Shown: positions 27,112 through 36,717, counted from the stretch's first letter. The stretch is 64,000 nt of DNA from JADHLK01 sp038131695 (GCA_038131695.1 JAYPQA010000013.1:1-64000), one strand, 5' to 3'. Notes: a model not told the origin generated them from the sequence alone. Made by a program: numbers and translations.

Positions 27112-27813
27112 ATGCAGGCGCATATTCTGGTCATAGATGATGACGAAAGACTGCGCGAATTGCTGCACCGTTTTTTGGAAGAAAGCGGCTTTCGGGTGAC
27201 CGGCGCCGCCAATGCTGAGGAGGCGCGCGCCTTCATGGCGGGCACCCATTTTGACTTGTTGGTCATTGATGTGATGATGCCGGGCGAGAGCGGGGTGGAA
27301 TTTCTGGCCCATCTGCGCCAGACCAACCCGGTGCCGGCCCTGTTTCTGACCGCCATGTCTGAGACCGAGGATCGAATTGACGGCCTGCACGCCGGTGCAG
27401 ATGACTATATTGCCAAGCCGTTCGAGCCAAGAGAGCTGGTCTTGCGTATCTCGCGCATATTGGAGCGCAGCAATTCCGCCGATCACAGCCTGCCGGGCTG
27501 CCGCTTTGGCCCGTTCCTGTATGACCCGGACAGCGCCATGCTGACCATGGAGGGGCGGCGGCTGCATCTGACCACCGCTGAGCTGGATTTGCTGGATTGT
27601 TTTGCCCGCCAGCCGGATCAGGTGCTCTCGCGCGGGCAGATTTCACAAGTGCTGGGCGCGCGCATGAAAGGCCGCTCGATTGATGTGGCTATCGGCAGGC
27701 TGCGCAGCAAGCTGGAACAGGACCCGCGCTATCCGGTCTATTTACAGACTGTGCGCGGCAAGGGCTGGCTGCTCCGCACGGACAACCCGGCCGGAACACA
27801 AGGGAGCAGCTAG
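27112..27813 (+). CDS. petR: OmpR-family response regulator, PetR-like
   Basis: The 233-residue protein has a receiver domain with acidic pocket in ILVIDDDERLRELL, phosphorylated aspartate in LLVIDVMMPGESGVEF, and the conserved Lys in DDYIAKPFEPRELVLRI. The C-terminal winged helix reads RSIDVAIGRLRSKLEQDPRY and TVRGKGWLL. An AGAAGGAGC site precedes the ATG. The tandem with a MarR gene matches petP-petR, and a sensor kinase follows with no gap (stop TAG immediately followed by ATG). Regulation of the bc1 operon located 12 kb away is an inference. Confidence 0.85.
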   Translation: MQAHILVIDDDERLRELLHRFLEESGFRVTGAANAEEARAFMAGTHFDLLVIDVMMPGESGVEFLAHLRQTNPVPALFLTAMSETEDRIDGLHAGADDYIAKPFEPRELVLRISRILERSNSADHSLPGCRFGPFLYDPDSAMLTMEGRRLHLTTAELDLLDCFARQPDQVLSRGQISQVLGARMKGRSIDVAIGRLRSKLEQDPRYPVYLQTVRGKGWLLRTDNPAGTQGSS

Positions 27814-29129
27814 ATGCAGCTGCGGGACTATTTGCCAAAATCGCTGTTCAGCCGGATGCTGGCGATCATTCTGATTCCGATGATTCTGGTTCAGCTGGTC
27901 ACCGTTTTCATTTTCTATGAAAGGCACTGGGATTCGGTTACCCGCCAGATGGCGCACGCGCTGGCCGGAGAGATCGCGCTGCTGGCTGATCGGGCCGGCA
28001 ACCAGATGCAGGCCGAGGATTTGCCCGCCCTGCAAAAAAGCAGCGGCAATTATTTCGGCTTTGGGCTGGCTTTTGAAGAGGGCGCGATCCTTGCCAGCAC
28101 CCCCCCTGTCCCGGCCAATTATGCCGAACAGGCCTTTTTTGAAGCGCTGGACAGCCGCCTTGTCTGGCCCTGGCAGGCAGATTTGCGCGGTGATGCCGAC
28201 CTTATCTCAATAGATATCCAGACAGCCAATGGCGTGCTGCGGATTTTTGTCGGGCGCAAGCGCATTTTCAGCTCAACCAGCTGGAGCTTTCTTGGCTGGA
28301 CGATAGGCAGCTCGCTGCTGCTCTTTTGCATTGCGCTGTTATTTATGCGCCGCCAGGTGCGGCCTATCCGGCGGCTGGCAGATGCAGCCCGCCAGCTGGG
28401 GCTGGGCCGGGAGCGGGTGGATTACCAGCTGGAAGGGGCAAAAGAGGTGCGGCTGGCTGGCCGGGCCTTTCGGGCCATGCAGCATCGTATCCGCCGCCAT
28501 GTGAATGAACGCACCACCATGCTGGCCGGGGTCAGCCATGATCTGCGCACCCCCCTGACCCGCATGAAGCTGCAAACAGCGATGCTTCCTGCCTCGCCGG
28601 AAATCAGCGCCCTGGAAGAAGATATTCTGGAGATGGAGCGGATGGTTGATGGCTATCTGGTTTTGCAGGAGAGGCTGGGGAAAAAAGCGGTCACCACCGA
28701 TATATCTGCCCCAAGGCTGGCGGACAGAAAGTGTGCGCCGCTTTGTGGCAGAGGATGCCGCCCGGCTGGAGCTGATTCTCTCGACTGAGGAGATTCCCGC
28801 CTTTGAGATGCGCGTCCAATCCATGCGCCGCGCTCTGGACAATATCCTGGCCAACGCGCTGCGCTATGCCGGACGGGCTGAAATCCGCCTGCGCCTTGGC
28901 GATGATGAGGTTCAGATAAGCGTGGATGATGACGGCCCGGGCATCCGCCAGACTCCAGCGACGGGAAGCGATCTGCCCATTCAAGAGGGCTGAGGTCACG
29001 CAATCAAAAACCGGCACTGGTTCTACTCCGTCCATTGCCAATGATATTATCCTTAGCCATGGCGGCGATCTGTATCTGGAAGACTCGCCGCTGGGCGGGC
29101 TGCGGGTGCGTTTGCGACTGCCTATCTAG
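27814..29129 (+). CDS. Sensor histidine kinase, EnvZ-like, at least two frameshifts
   Basis: The N-terminus has a membrane helix (MLAIILIPMILVQLVTVFIF), a periplasmic domain of about 130 residues, a second helix (WTIGSSLLLFCIALLFM), a HAMP linker and the H-box GVSHDLRTPLTRMKLQ. The frame breaks near 28700-28733 and resumes with ESVRRFVAEDAARLEL and the N-box ALDNILANALRYA, then breaks again near 28950 and ends with SIANDIILSHGGDLYLEDSP. Joined length is about 438 residues, normal for the class. The G2 box reads GTGSTPSIAND rather than GxGLGLSIAND, which may be another local error or real loss. Partner of the upstream response regulator. Confidence 0.85.
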
Positions 29130-29151
29130 GCTGGCTGCCCTCTTCTGTTTG

Positions 29152-29489
29152 TTAATGCAGCTTGCCACCATCCGGCACCGGCCTCTTGCAGCCAGCCAGC
29201 ACAATGCAGCCCCGTCGGCATCTGATACACCCAGCGTCAAAACCTCTGAGATAAAGGGCCCGATCTGGCGCGGCGGAAAATTAACCACCGCCAGTATCTG
29301 CCTGCCGATCAGATCCTCCGGCTGATAGAGATCGGTAATCTGGGCAGAGCTTGCCGACCCCAGCCTGGGGCCGAAATCACCTCCAGCTTCCAGGCCGGCT
29401 TTCGCGGGCTTCGGGAAATCCGCCACTTTGGTAATGGTGCCCGCCCGGATATCCAGCGTCAGAAAATCCTCAATAGTCGCTTGTGTCAT
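29152..29489 (-). CDS. CsaA-like tRNA-binding domain protein, frameshifted
   Basis: The start MTQATIEDFLTLDIRAGTI, the SSAQITDLYQPEDLIGRQI-type core and AVVNFPPRQIGPFISEVL are hallmarks of the small CsaA/YtpR-type OB-fold proteins. The middle piece RKPAWKLEV and the ending VLAGCKRPVPDGGKLH are found only in neighbouring frames, so two compensating indels near 29390-29415 and one near 29205 are implied. Joined length is about 112 residues, the family norm. These proteins bind tRNA or act as export chaperones; the role here is unknown. The start overlaps the end of the COQ9-like gene by 20 bases, so they are probably co-transcribed. Confidence 0.8.
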
Positions 29490-30103
29490 CGGCCTCCCCC
29501 CTCGGCGCTTCTGATCCCAATATCCGCAAGGATATCGCCCAGTCGCGCGCCTCACCCAGGCTCTTATCCAGCTTTTTCAGCGTGCGTTCCAGCGACGGGC
29601 TGTCATCTTTCTGCCAGACCGGGCGCACCCGCAAACACACCCCGACCAGCCCCTTGACACGCAGGCGGCGGCGCAGCTCGCCAAACCTGTCACGGCCCGC
29701 CCGGTCACCGCACAAGGCCAACAGGGCATCCAGCGTCCATAAACTGCGGTCAAGGCTGGCGCGGCGCCGCAGGATCGCAAGCTGGTTCTGCACCGTCAAA
29801 CTGTATTCCGGGTGCGGCCAGAAATTCAAACCGCTGCATCAGCCCTTCCAGCAATTTTTCCTGAATACTGGCCTCAGCATCCTCTGCCAAATCCCCGGCC
29901 AGAGCGGCCAGCCATGCGGCTTCCATCTGGCGCAGCTGGCTGAGGATAAGCGAGAGCTTGCTGCCTGCCTGCCAGGTCGCCTCAGCTGGCAGACCGGCAC
30001 TCACCGCAGCCTCATCCACAGACACTCTTGCCCAGCCCTGCTCGCCCAGCTGCGCCCAGAGCGCCTCACAGAGCCTGTCGAAATCTGTTTTGTCTGCCTG
30101 CAT
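29470..30103 (-). CDS. COQ9-like (TetR-fold) protein, frameshifted
   Basis: From ATG 30103 the frame reads RLCEALWAQLGEQGWARVSV, a TetR-like helix-turn-helix start, and KLLEGLMQRFEFLA, then loses frame near 29825. The other frame continues with TVQNQLAILRRRASLDRSLW and ends with the COQ9 hallmark DDSPSLERTLKKLDKSL. Joined length is about 210 residues. Alphaproteobacterial COQ9-family proteins are thought to support ubiquinone synthesis or act as regulators; neither is shown by the sequence. It lies downstream of proC and upstream of csaA on the same strand. Confidence 0.72.
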
Positions 30104-30190
30104 TTCCTGCCCTTTTGCTGACCTGCTGCCCACCTCTTTGGCAGGCAAAAAGGCCCCGGGCAAGCCAGTTTTGTTTTTGCTCCACCAGCT

Positions 30191-30990
30191 GCCCAGCGCG
30201 CGGCCGCGATCGCGTGCTGCCTGCATCGCCCGCTCCATCAGCTGATCCAGCCCGTCTGGCCCCATCAGCACGCTGAGCGCTGCGGCTGTCGTGCCGCCTT
30301 TGAGGTGACATTCTCGCGCAGCACAGAAGCCGGCTCCCCTGCCTCATCCAGCAGGGCGGCGGCTCCGATAACCGTCTGCCGGGCCAGCTGGCCGGCCAGC
30401 CCAGCCTCCAGCCCCAGCGCCTCACCCGCTTGCTGCATCACCTCAGCCAGCAAAAAAACATAAGCCGGGCCGGAACCGGACAGGGCGGTGACTGCATCCA
30501 TCAGGCTCTCATCCTCCAGCTGCACCACAGCGCCGATAGCCCCCAGCAGCTGTTCTGCCAGCTGCAGCTGTTCAGGGCGGACCGCCGCATTGGCATAAAG
30601 CGCGGTAATCCCCTGCCCGACCGTTGCCGGCAGATTCGGCATGGAGCGGATAATCGCGGCCCCGCCACCAAACAGATCGGCCAGCCCGTCTGATGACAGG
30701 CCGGCTGCGATGGACAGAAACGCTGTTTGTGGCCCGGCCAGCCCGCGCAAACCCGGCGCCACCTCTGCCATGATCTGCGGCTTGACCGCCAGCACGATCA
30801 TATCTGGGGCGGGCCGCTCATTCGCCTGCCAGTCCGCATCACTGGCAAAGACCGGAACGCGCGCATGGCTGGCCACCGGATCAATAATGCTGAATTCTGC
30901 CTGCAAGCTGCTATCTGCCAGCCAGCCGGCCAGCATGGCCCCGCCCATCTTGCCACATCCGGCGAGCAGAATTTGCCGCTTTGCTGTCAT
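30191..30990 (-). CDS. proC: Pyrroline-5-carboxylate reductase, frameshift near 30297
   Basis: ProC reduces pyrroline-5-carboxylate to proline. The N-terminal Rossmann motif LLAGCGKMGGAMLAGWL, the central AAIIRSMPNLPATVGQGITA and the signature DAVTALSGSGPAYVFLLAE are clear. The frame is lost in NVTSKAARQ; adding one G to the 'AAAGGCGG' run restores TSKGGTTAAALSVL and the C-terminal helix LMERAMQAARDRGRALG. The given end is where the family normally stops (about 266 residues), but no stop codon follows: the frame runs straight on into the COQ9-like gene. Start ATG is MTAKRQILLAG. Confidence 0.9.
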
Positions 30991-31002
30991 GCAGACTGGC
31001 CC

Positions 31003-31520
31003 TTACGCCTCACCTTGCGGCTGCATCATCACCAGCCTGGTTGCCGGTGGCAGCGGAGAGTCTCCGGCAGCAGCAGCGAAAATGGCCGGGTAGGCCTGTT
31101 CGGCCTGACCCAAAAGCACATCAACCACATCTTCCACCTGTTCTGCGGCCGCCCCTTCTGCCCCGCGCAGGGCCAGCCGGTAGCGCAGATGCAGATTGGC
31201 TGTATCCGTCTCCAGCACAAAATGCCCCAGCCAGAGCTGCTCATTCAGCTGGCACACCAGCAGGCCATCTCGCGCAGCCGCATCGGGTCGAGGGCGAGAT
31301 CGAAACCGCAACAAACCAGCAAGGACTGATCCTCGGCCTGCCAGACAACCGACAAATGATAATGCGCCCAATGGCCCGGCACCTCTGCTATCAGCCGGTC
31401 TGCCAGCTGGCGATGCAGATACCAATCCTGGCGGATAACAAAACGCGAGACCAATTCAATCGGGTCGTTGGTCAGCGCATCATTTTGCTGGGAATCTTTT
31501 TGCCGGGGATCGTTTTGCAT
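31003..31520 (-). CDS. YbjN-domain protein, frameshift near 31273
   Basis: The N-terminal part (ATG 31520) reads VSRFVIRQDWYLHRQLADRL and YHLSVVWQAEDQSLLVCCGF; the C-terminal part, in another frame, reads LLVCQLNEQLWLGHFVLET and VDVLLGQAEQAYPAIFAA. Together they form a 172-residue YbjN protein, a type III-secretion-chaperone-like fold common in alphaproteobacteria, of uncertain function. It precedes proC by 12 bases on the same strand, with ubiK just upstream, a conserved alphaproteobacterial order. Confidence 0.8.
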
Positions 31521-31651
31521 GAAGCGAAGCCTGCCGCAGGTGAAGGGGTCTTCCTGACCGGCAGAATGGCATTTTTGCTGGCCGGGTTCAACCTGCCAAC
31601 CACAATATTTTGTGTAAGTCTGGCTCACCACCCACGACAGATAGTGGTTGG

Positions 31652-31981
31652 TCAGGCTGAATCGGCCTTTTTCCGCCGAGTCGCGGCTGCTTTCGCCGGG
31701 CGGCGTTTTTTTGCTGCTGGTTTGGCTTTTGCAGACGAACCAGCGGGTTCGCGGGCCGCCAGCTGGGCTTCCAGCATGGCCACACGCGCTGCCAGCGCCT
31801 CGATTCGGGCCAGGGCTGCGTCAAAATCCTCACGCAGAACCATCCCCGCCGCGGCCTGGCCGCGTTCCTGGCGCGCGGTCATCACATTTTGCATCTCACT
31901 GCGCAAATCGCCGAAGGCAGACGCTGCCCCATTTGCCATCTTTGCCAGATCAGAAAACATATCCGCCTGTCTTCTTCGCAT
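31652..31981 (-). CDS. ubiK: UbiK-type accessory factor (BMFP domain)
   Basis: The 109-residue protein has the pattern FSDLAKMANGAASAFGDLRS, then MVLREDFDAALARIEALAAR with a leucine-heptad helix (VAMLEAQLAA), as in BMFP/UbiK proteins that assist ubiquinone biosynthesis and form trimeric coiled coils. The C-terminal 30 residues are a Lys/Ala/Arg-rich tail (KPAAKKRRPAKAAATRRKK), an alphaproteobacterial addition. ATG 31981 gives the family start. Confidence 0.82.
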   Translation of the reverse strand: MRRRQADMFSDLAKMANGAASAFGDLRSEMQNVMTARQERGQAAAGMVLREDFDAALARIEALAARVAMLEAQLAAREPAGSSAKAKPAAKKRRPAKAAATRRKKADSA

Positions 31982-32092
31982 TATCCTGTCTCCTTTGCCT
32001 GACAAAATAGGCCGTTGCCTGCGGGCTGTCCATGGCAGGCAAAAGTTTTTTGCGCTATAAGCTAAGGGAGCAAACAGGCAAAGGCGGAGATC

Positions 32093-32893
32093 GTGACAGA
32101 ATTCTGGTTCACATTCCCGGAAATTGATCCGGTTGCCATTCAGCTGGGGCCGCTGGCGGTGCGCTGGTATGCGCTGGCCTATATTGTCGGGCTGGGGCTG
32201 CAATGGGCGGTGCTGGCCCGGCATTGCAAGCAGCCTGATTCGCCCTTTGACCGTGAGCAGCTGGGCCGCCTGCTCAATGCCTGTCTGCTGGGTATTATTA
32301 TAGGCGGGCGGCTGGGCTATGTGCTGTTCTACAATCTTGACTATTATCTTACCGCGCCATTGGATGCCTTGAAAATCTGGCAGGGCGGGATGTCCTTTCA
32401 TGGCGGCTTTGCCGGGGTGATCCTGGCTGTTATCTGGACGGCGCGCTCGGATAAAATCAATCTCCAGCAGCTATCAGACCGGGTGGCGATGGTTGCGCCG
32501 ATTGGCATGGGGCTGGGGCGCGTGGCCAATTTCATCAATGGAGAGCTTTACGGGCGCGTGACCAGCCATCCGGTCGGCATGATCTTTCCCGGTGGCGGCC
32601 CGCTCCCCCGCCATCCAAGCCAGCTTTATGAGGCTGCGCTGGAAGGGCTGGTTCTGGGCCTGCTTCTCTGGCTGGCGGTGCGGCGGGGCTGGCTGGACCG
32701 GCCCTGGGCGCTGACCGGGCTGTTTGCGCTGGGCTATGGTCTCAGCCGCTTTGCCGTAGAGATGGTGCGCGAGCCGGACGCCCATATCGGTTTTGTGGCA
32801 GAGCTGGCAGCCCTCAATCTGACAATGGGCCAGCTCTTATCCTTGCCGATGATGGCTGTGGGGCTTTATTTGCTGGTCAGGCGAGCCGGATGA
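32093..32893 (+). CDS. lgt: Prolipoprotein diacylglyceryl transferase
   Basis: Lgt adds diacylglycerol to the lipobox cysteine of lipoproteins in the inner membrane. The 266-residue protein with about seven membrane helices shows IQLGPLAVRWYALAYIVG, GGRLGYVLFYN, GGMSFHGGFAG and the Lgt signature GRVANFINGELYGR, then PRHPSQLYEA. It starts with GTG 32093, preceded by AAGGCGGAG. The stop overlaps the next start by four bases (ATGA). Confidence 0.96.
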   Translation: MTEFWFTFPEIDPVAIQLGPLAVRWYALAYIVGLGLQWAVLARHCKQPDSPFDREQLGRLLNACLLGIIIGGRLGYVLFYNLDYYLTAPLDALKIWQGGMSFHGGFAGVILAVIWTARSDKINLQQLSDRVAMVAPIGMGLGRVANFINGELYGRVTSHPVGMIFPGGGPLPRHPSQLYEAALEGLVLGLLLWLAVRRGWLDRPWALTGLFALGYGLSRFAVEMVREPDAHIGFVAELAALNLTMGQLLSLPMMAVGLYLLVRRAG

Positions 32894-34011
32894 CGCCTCA
32901 GTCTGATCAGCTGCGGGCCAGGCTGGCAGCCGCGGGGCCGATGCGGCTCAGCCAGTTTATGCAGATCGCGACCAGCGATCCGGAAATCGGCTATTACAGC
33001 CAGCCGGACCGTATCGGCAAGAGCGGCGATTTTATCACCGCTCCGGAAATATCCCCCCTGTTCGGCGAGATACTGGCGGCCTTGCTGATCCATCTCTGGG
33101 AGCTGTCTGGCAAGCCGCCGGACGCGCTGGTCTTTGAGGCTGGTCCCGGCACCGGCCAGCTGATGGCCGATATGCGCCGCGTCTTTGACCGGCTGGCTCC
33201 GCCGCTTCACACGGCCCCGCTCTGGCTGCTGGAGGCCAGCCCGGCCCTGCGTGCGCGGCAAGCCGAACGGTTAAACGGTGCCGAGCTGCATTTTGCCGGC
33301 CAGATAGAAGAGGTGCCAGCCGGCCCGCTCTTTGGGGTTGGCAATGAATTTTTTGACGCGCTGGGTGTGGATCAGGCGATCTTTCAGGCGGGTAACTGGC
33401 ATCACCGGCTGGTGGGGATGGTGGACGGGCACACTGCCTTTCTGCCCGGCCCGGCCTTGAGCGCGGCAGAAAAACAGGCTTTTGGCTGTGCCCGCCAGAC
33501 CCCTCCAAAAGAAGGGATGATAGCAGAACACAGCCCGGCGGGTGAGGAAACCCTCAGCTATCTGGCGCGCCATATTGCCCGCCATGGCGGGGCTTTTTTG
33601 ATTATTGATTATGGGGGCAGCCAGCTGAGCGGCAGCAGCCTGCAAGCTGTTCGGGCGCATGAAAAGGTTGATTTCCTCAGCCATGCCGGACAGGCTGACC
33701 TGACCTTTCTGGTGGATTTTGACAGGCTGGGCCAGGTTGCACGGGCAGAAGGGGCCCGCCTTGTCGGGCCGGTGGAACAGGGGGCTTTCCTCACCCGGCT
33801 CGGCATCAGGCAGCGCGCCGAACAGCTGGCCAGCCGGGCGGATGCGAAAACCCGCCACAGCCTGCGCGCAGCGATTGACCGGTTGACCAGCCCGGCCTGG
33901 ATGGGCAGCCTGTTCAAGGTTGCCCTGCTGATCCCGCCGGGAGAGGGGCTGCCGCCCGGCTTCGCCGAAATTGCAGACAAAACCAAACCGGATCAGAAAA
34001 ATGACAGCTGA
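32890..34011 (+). CDS. MidA-like SAM-dependent methyltransferase (COG1565)
   Basis: The 373-residue protein matches the family whose mitochondrial member NDUFAF7 methylates a complex I arginine. Motifs are GPMRLSQFMQIATSDPEIGY, KSGDFITAPEISPLFGE, the SAM-binding EAGPGTGQLMADMRR, NEFFDALGVDQAIF and FLIIDYGGSQLSGS. The bacterial role is less certain. It is translationally coupled to lgt and overlaps pgeF by 11 bases, as in many alphaproteobacteria. Confidence 0.92.
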   Translation: MTPQSDQLRARLAAAGPMRLSQFMQIATSDPEIGYYSQPDRIGKSGDFITAPEISPLFGEILAALLIHLWELSGKPPDALVFEAGPGTGQLMADMRRVFDRLAPPLHTAPLWLLEASPALRARQAERLNGAELHFAGQIEEVPAGPLFGVGNEFFDALGVDQAIFQAGNWHHRLVGMVDGHTAFLPGPALSAAEKQAFGCARQTPPKEGMIAEHSPAGEETLSYLARHIARHGGAFLIIDYGGSQLSGSSLQAVRAHEKVDFLSHAGQADLTFLVDFDRLGQVARAEGARLVGPVEQGAFLTRLGIRQRAEQLASRADAKTRHSLRAAIDRLTSPAWMGSLFKVALLIPPGEGLPPGFAEIADKTKPDQKNDS

Positions 34012-34816
34012 CTGGCACTGGCACCAAGACCCGAACGGGCCGCTCTGGCTCGCCGATAATCGCTGGCTGGCCGCCGGTATCCGGCACGGCTTTTTCTCCC
34101 GCCGCGGCGGTGTGTCCAGCGGGGCCTATGACAGTCTGAATGGCGGGATTGGCTCAAAAGATGCGCCGCAGCTGGTCCGGCAAAACCGGGCGCTGGCAGC
34201 GGCTGCGCTGGGGCTGGACGCCTCGCAGATAGCCGGGCTCTATCAGATACATGGGCCAAAGGTTGTTGCGGCAGACCCGGACAGCCGGCCTGAGGCAGAC
34301 GGGCTGATCACCAGCCAGACCGGGCTGGGGCTGATGATTCTGACCGCTGATTGTGTGCCGGTTCTGCTGGCCGATAGCAAGGCCGGCATTGTGGCGGCCT
34401 GTCATGCGGGCTGGCGCGGGGCGCTGGCCGGTATTCTGGAGGCAACCCTCGCCGCCATGCAGGAAAAAGGCGCGCAGCTGGCCGATATCAGCTGCCGGAT
34501 TGGCCCGGCGATTGCCGCGGCCTCTTATCAGATTGGGCCGGATATGCAGGCGGAACTGCTGGCAGGGGATCCGCAGGCCGAGAGCAGGCTAGCCCCCGAC
34601 CCGGCCGCAGACAAAAAATATCTGTTTGACCTGCCGGGTTTTGTTGCAGACCGGGCGGGCCGCGCCGGGCTGGAGGATATAGCGGATTGCGGCTACGATA
34701 CCTATGGCGATTCTGATCATTGGTTCAGCCACCGGCGGGCCACCCATGAAGCCGTGCCGGATACCGGACGGCTGATGGCCCTGATCAGCCTCGCTCAGAT
34801 AGAAAGGCGCAGCTGA
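34001..34816 (+). CDS. pgeF: Peptidoglycan editing factor PgeF (YfiH/laccase-domain family)
   Basis: The 271-residue product shows HGFFSRRGGVSSGAYDSLNG, QIHGPKVVAAD, LTADCVPVLLAD, AACHAGWRGALAGI and IGPAIAAASYQIGPD, giving the conserved His and Cys residues of the zinc site. PgeF-type enzymes remove wrongly incorporated serine from peptidoglycan precursors; some homologues deaminate nucleosides. ATG 34001 lies within the end of the preceding gene, which matches the family start better than a TTG ten codons upstream. Confidence 0.92.
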   Translation: MTADWHWHQDPNGPLWLADNRWLAAGIRHGFFSRRGGVSSGAYDSLNGGIGSKDAPQLVRQNRALAAAALGLDASQIAGLYQIHGPKVVAADPDSRPEADGLITSQTGLGLMILTADCVPVLLADSKAGIVAACHAGWRGALAGILEATLAAMQEKGAQLADISCRIGPAIAAASYQIGPDMQAELLAGDPQAESRLAPDPAADKKYLFDLPGFVADRAGRAGLEDIADCGYDTYGDSDHWFSHRRATHEAVPDTGRLMALISLAQIERRS

Positions 34817-34884
34817 TGCCGCATCTCTGGTTGTTTTTCGGTTTCTGTTTTCTGGGCTTGCTGGCTTCTTGCCTGATAATCTGA
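34816..34884 (+). CDS. Possible 22-residue lipoprotein-like micro-ORF
   Basis: An ATG overlapping the pgeF stop (TGATG) opens a 22-codon frame, MPHLWLFFGFCFLGLLASCL then I-I-stop. It is almost fully hydrophobic with LLASC, which would be a lipobox if processed. The coupled start supports translation, but the length is extreme and no family is known; it may be a chance frame. Confidence 0.25.
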   Translation: MPHLWLFFGFCFLGLLASCLII

Positions 34885-34970
34885 CTGACGCGCAGATTAT
34901 GCCTTGTATGATGGCCAGCCGGTTGTTAAACACTTCTCATATCAGAGATGTGACAAAAATGTGAAACCAC

Positions 34971-35903
34971 ATGAAAATCCTGTCCTGCAATTCTAACAGA
35001 CCCCTGGCCGAAGCCATCGCCGCCTATCTGGATGTGCCGCTGACCACGGCGGATGTGCGCCGCTTTGCCGATATGGAAGTGTTTGTTGAGATTCATGAGA
35101 ATGTGCGCGGCGAGGATGTGTTTGTCGTGCAATCCACCTCCTATCCGGCGAATGACAATATTATGGAATTGCTGGTCGCGCTGGATGCGTTGCGGCGTGG
35201 GTCAGCGCGCCGGGTCACAGCTGTCCTGCCCTATTACGGCTATGCCAGGCAGGATCGCAAATCCGGCCCCCGCACACCTATATCGGCAAAGCTGCTGGCC
35301 AATCTGATTACCACAGCCGGAGCCGACCGAATCCTCACTATTGACCTTCATGCAGCCCAGATTCAGGGCTTTTTTGATATCCCGGCAGACAATCTTTATT
35401 CTGCCCCGGTCTTTCGCAATGATATTGCCGAGCGCTATACAGATGGCAAGCTGATGATTATCTCGCCGGATGTTGGCGGGGTGGTGCGCGCCCGCGCGCT
35501 GGCCAGCCGTCTGGATGCGGACCTGGCCATTATTGACAAGCGCCGCCCGCGTGCCGGCGTGTCTGAAGTGATGAATATTATTGGGGATGTCGAGGGGCGC
35601 CACTGTATCATGGTGGATGATATTGTCGATTCAGGCGGCACGCTCTGTAATGCGGCCAAGGCGCTGATTGAGGCGGGCGCTCTGTCTGTAGATGCCTATG
35701 TAACCCACGGGGTGCTGTCAGGCGGTGCGGTCAGCCGGGTGGCCTCTTCCCCGCTGGACTCGCTGGTAACCACCGATTCCATTCAAGCCACCGAGGCTAT
35801 GCGGGTCGCCAAGAATATCCGCCAGATTACCGTGGCCCCGCTGCTGGGAGAGGCTATCAAGCGCATCCATGAGGAGCGCTCGGTCTCCAGCCTGTTCAAG
35901 TAA
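34971..35903 (+). CDS. prs: Ribose-phosphate pyrophosphokinase
   Basis: Prs makes PRPP from ribose 5-phosphate and ATP for nucleotide, histidine and tryptophan synthesis. The 310-residue protein has NDNIMELLVALDALRRGSAR, PYYGYARQDRKSGPRTPISA, TIDLHAAQIQGFFDIPADNL and the PRPP-binding signature IMVDDIVDSGGTLCNAAKAL. The frame is intact and of normal length. It is followed by rplY in the same direction, the standard order. Confidence 0.97.
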   Translation: MKILSCNSNRPLAEAIAAYLDVPLTTADVRRFADMEVFVEIHENVRGEDVFVVQSTSYPANDNIMELLVALDALRRGSARRVTAVLPYYGYARQDRKSGPRTPISAKLLANLITTAGADRILTIDLHAAQIQGFFDIPADNLYSAPVFRNDIAERYTDGKLMIISPDVGGVVRARALASRLDADLAIIDKRRPRAGVSEVMNIIGDVEGRHCIMVDDIVDSGGTLCNAAKALIEAGALSVDAYVTHGVLSGGAVSRVASSPLDSLVTTDSIQATEAMRVAKNIRQITVAPLLGEAIKRIHEERSVSSLFK

Positions 35904-36060
35904 GCCAGCCCGGCAGGCAAGAGCGGACAGAGGGCCCGGCGGTCAGGCGGGATCCCCGCCCCCATAAAACATCTTGATATTGCAAGCAATTTTACCTATT
36001 GTTCCGCCACCTGTGCACCCCTGGAGGCACGGGTTTTTACATGGCATCAAGGAGACTACA

Positions 36061-36717
36061 ATGTCAGAAAATACTTTACTGAGCGCTGATGAGCGTTCTC
36101 GGGTCGGTAAGGGGTCCGCCCGTGCGGCACGCCGCGCAGGCAAGATACCTGCCGTCATTTATGGCGACAAGAAACCGGCTTTGGGCATAGAGCTTGAAGC
36201 GCGCGTGATTCGCAAAATCATCCATGAGCCGGGCATTTTCACCCGCTTGCTGGATATTGACACCGGGTCCGGCAAGCAAACCGTTCTGACCCGTGATATT
36301 CAACTGCATCCGGTAACAGATGAGCCGCTGCATCTTGATTTCCTGCGTGTCAGCCAGTCCGCAATGGTTGCGGTTGCGGTGGGTGTGGAATTCATCAATG
36401 AGGATTCCTGCCCGGCGTTGAAAATTGGCGGCGTTTTGAATGTGGTGCGCTATGAGGTGGAGTTGAACTGTCCGGCCACCGCTATCCCGGAGAAGATTGT
36501 TGTTGATCTGGACGGTCTGAAAATCGGTGATTCGATCCATATCAGCGCGATTGAATTGCCCGAAGGGGTAACCCCGACCATTGCCGACCGCGACTTTACC
36601 ATTGCAACGCTGGCCTCACCGGGCGGCGGTGTGAAGAATGAGGAAGAAGAGGCGGCTGAAGCAGACGCAGCAGAAGCCGGCGGCGAGGCCGCAGAGGGCA
36701 AGGCTGAAGAAGAATAG
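36061..36717 (+). CDS. rplY: 50S ribosomal protein L25 (CTC form)
   Basis: The 218-residue protein has the L25 5S rRNA-binding domain (KGSARAARRAGKIPAVIYGD, then the TVLTRDIQLHPVTDEPLHLD region) and the C-terminal CTC/TL5 domain (VALGVEFINEDSCPALKIGG-type sequence), ending in an acidic Glu/Ala-rich tail. AAGGAG precedes ATG 36061. The frame is open 29 codons upstream but unlike the family. Co-directional pth and ychF follow closely, the usual rplY-pth-ychF operon. Confidence 0.96.
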   Translation: MSENTLLSADERSRVGKGSARAARRAGKIPAVIYGDKKPALGIELEARVIRKIIHEPGIFTRLLDIDTGSGKQTVLTRDIQLHPVTDEPLHLDFLRVSQSAMVAVAVGVEFINEDSCPALKIGGVLNVVRYEVELNCPATAIPEKIVVDLDGLKIGDSIHISAIELPEGVTPTIADRDFTIATLASPGGGVKNEEEEAAEADAAEAGGEAAEGKAEEE

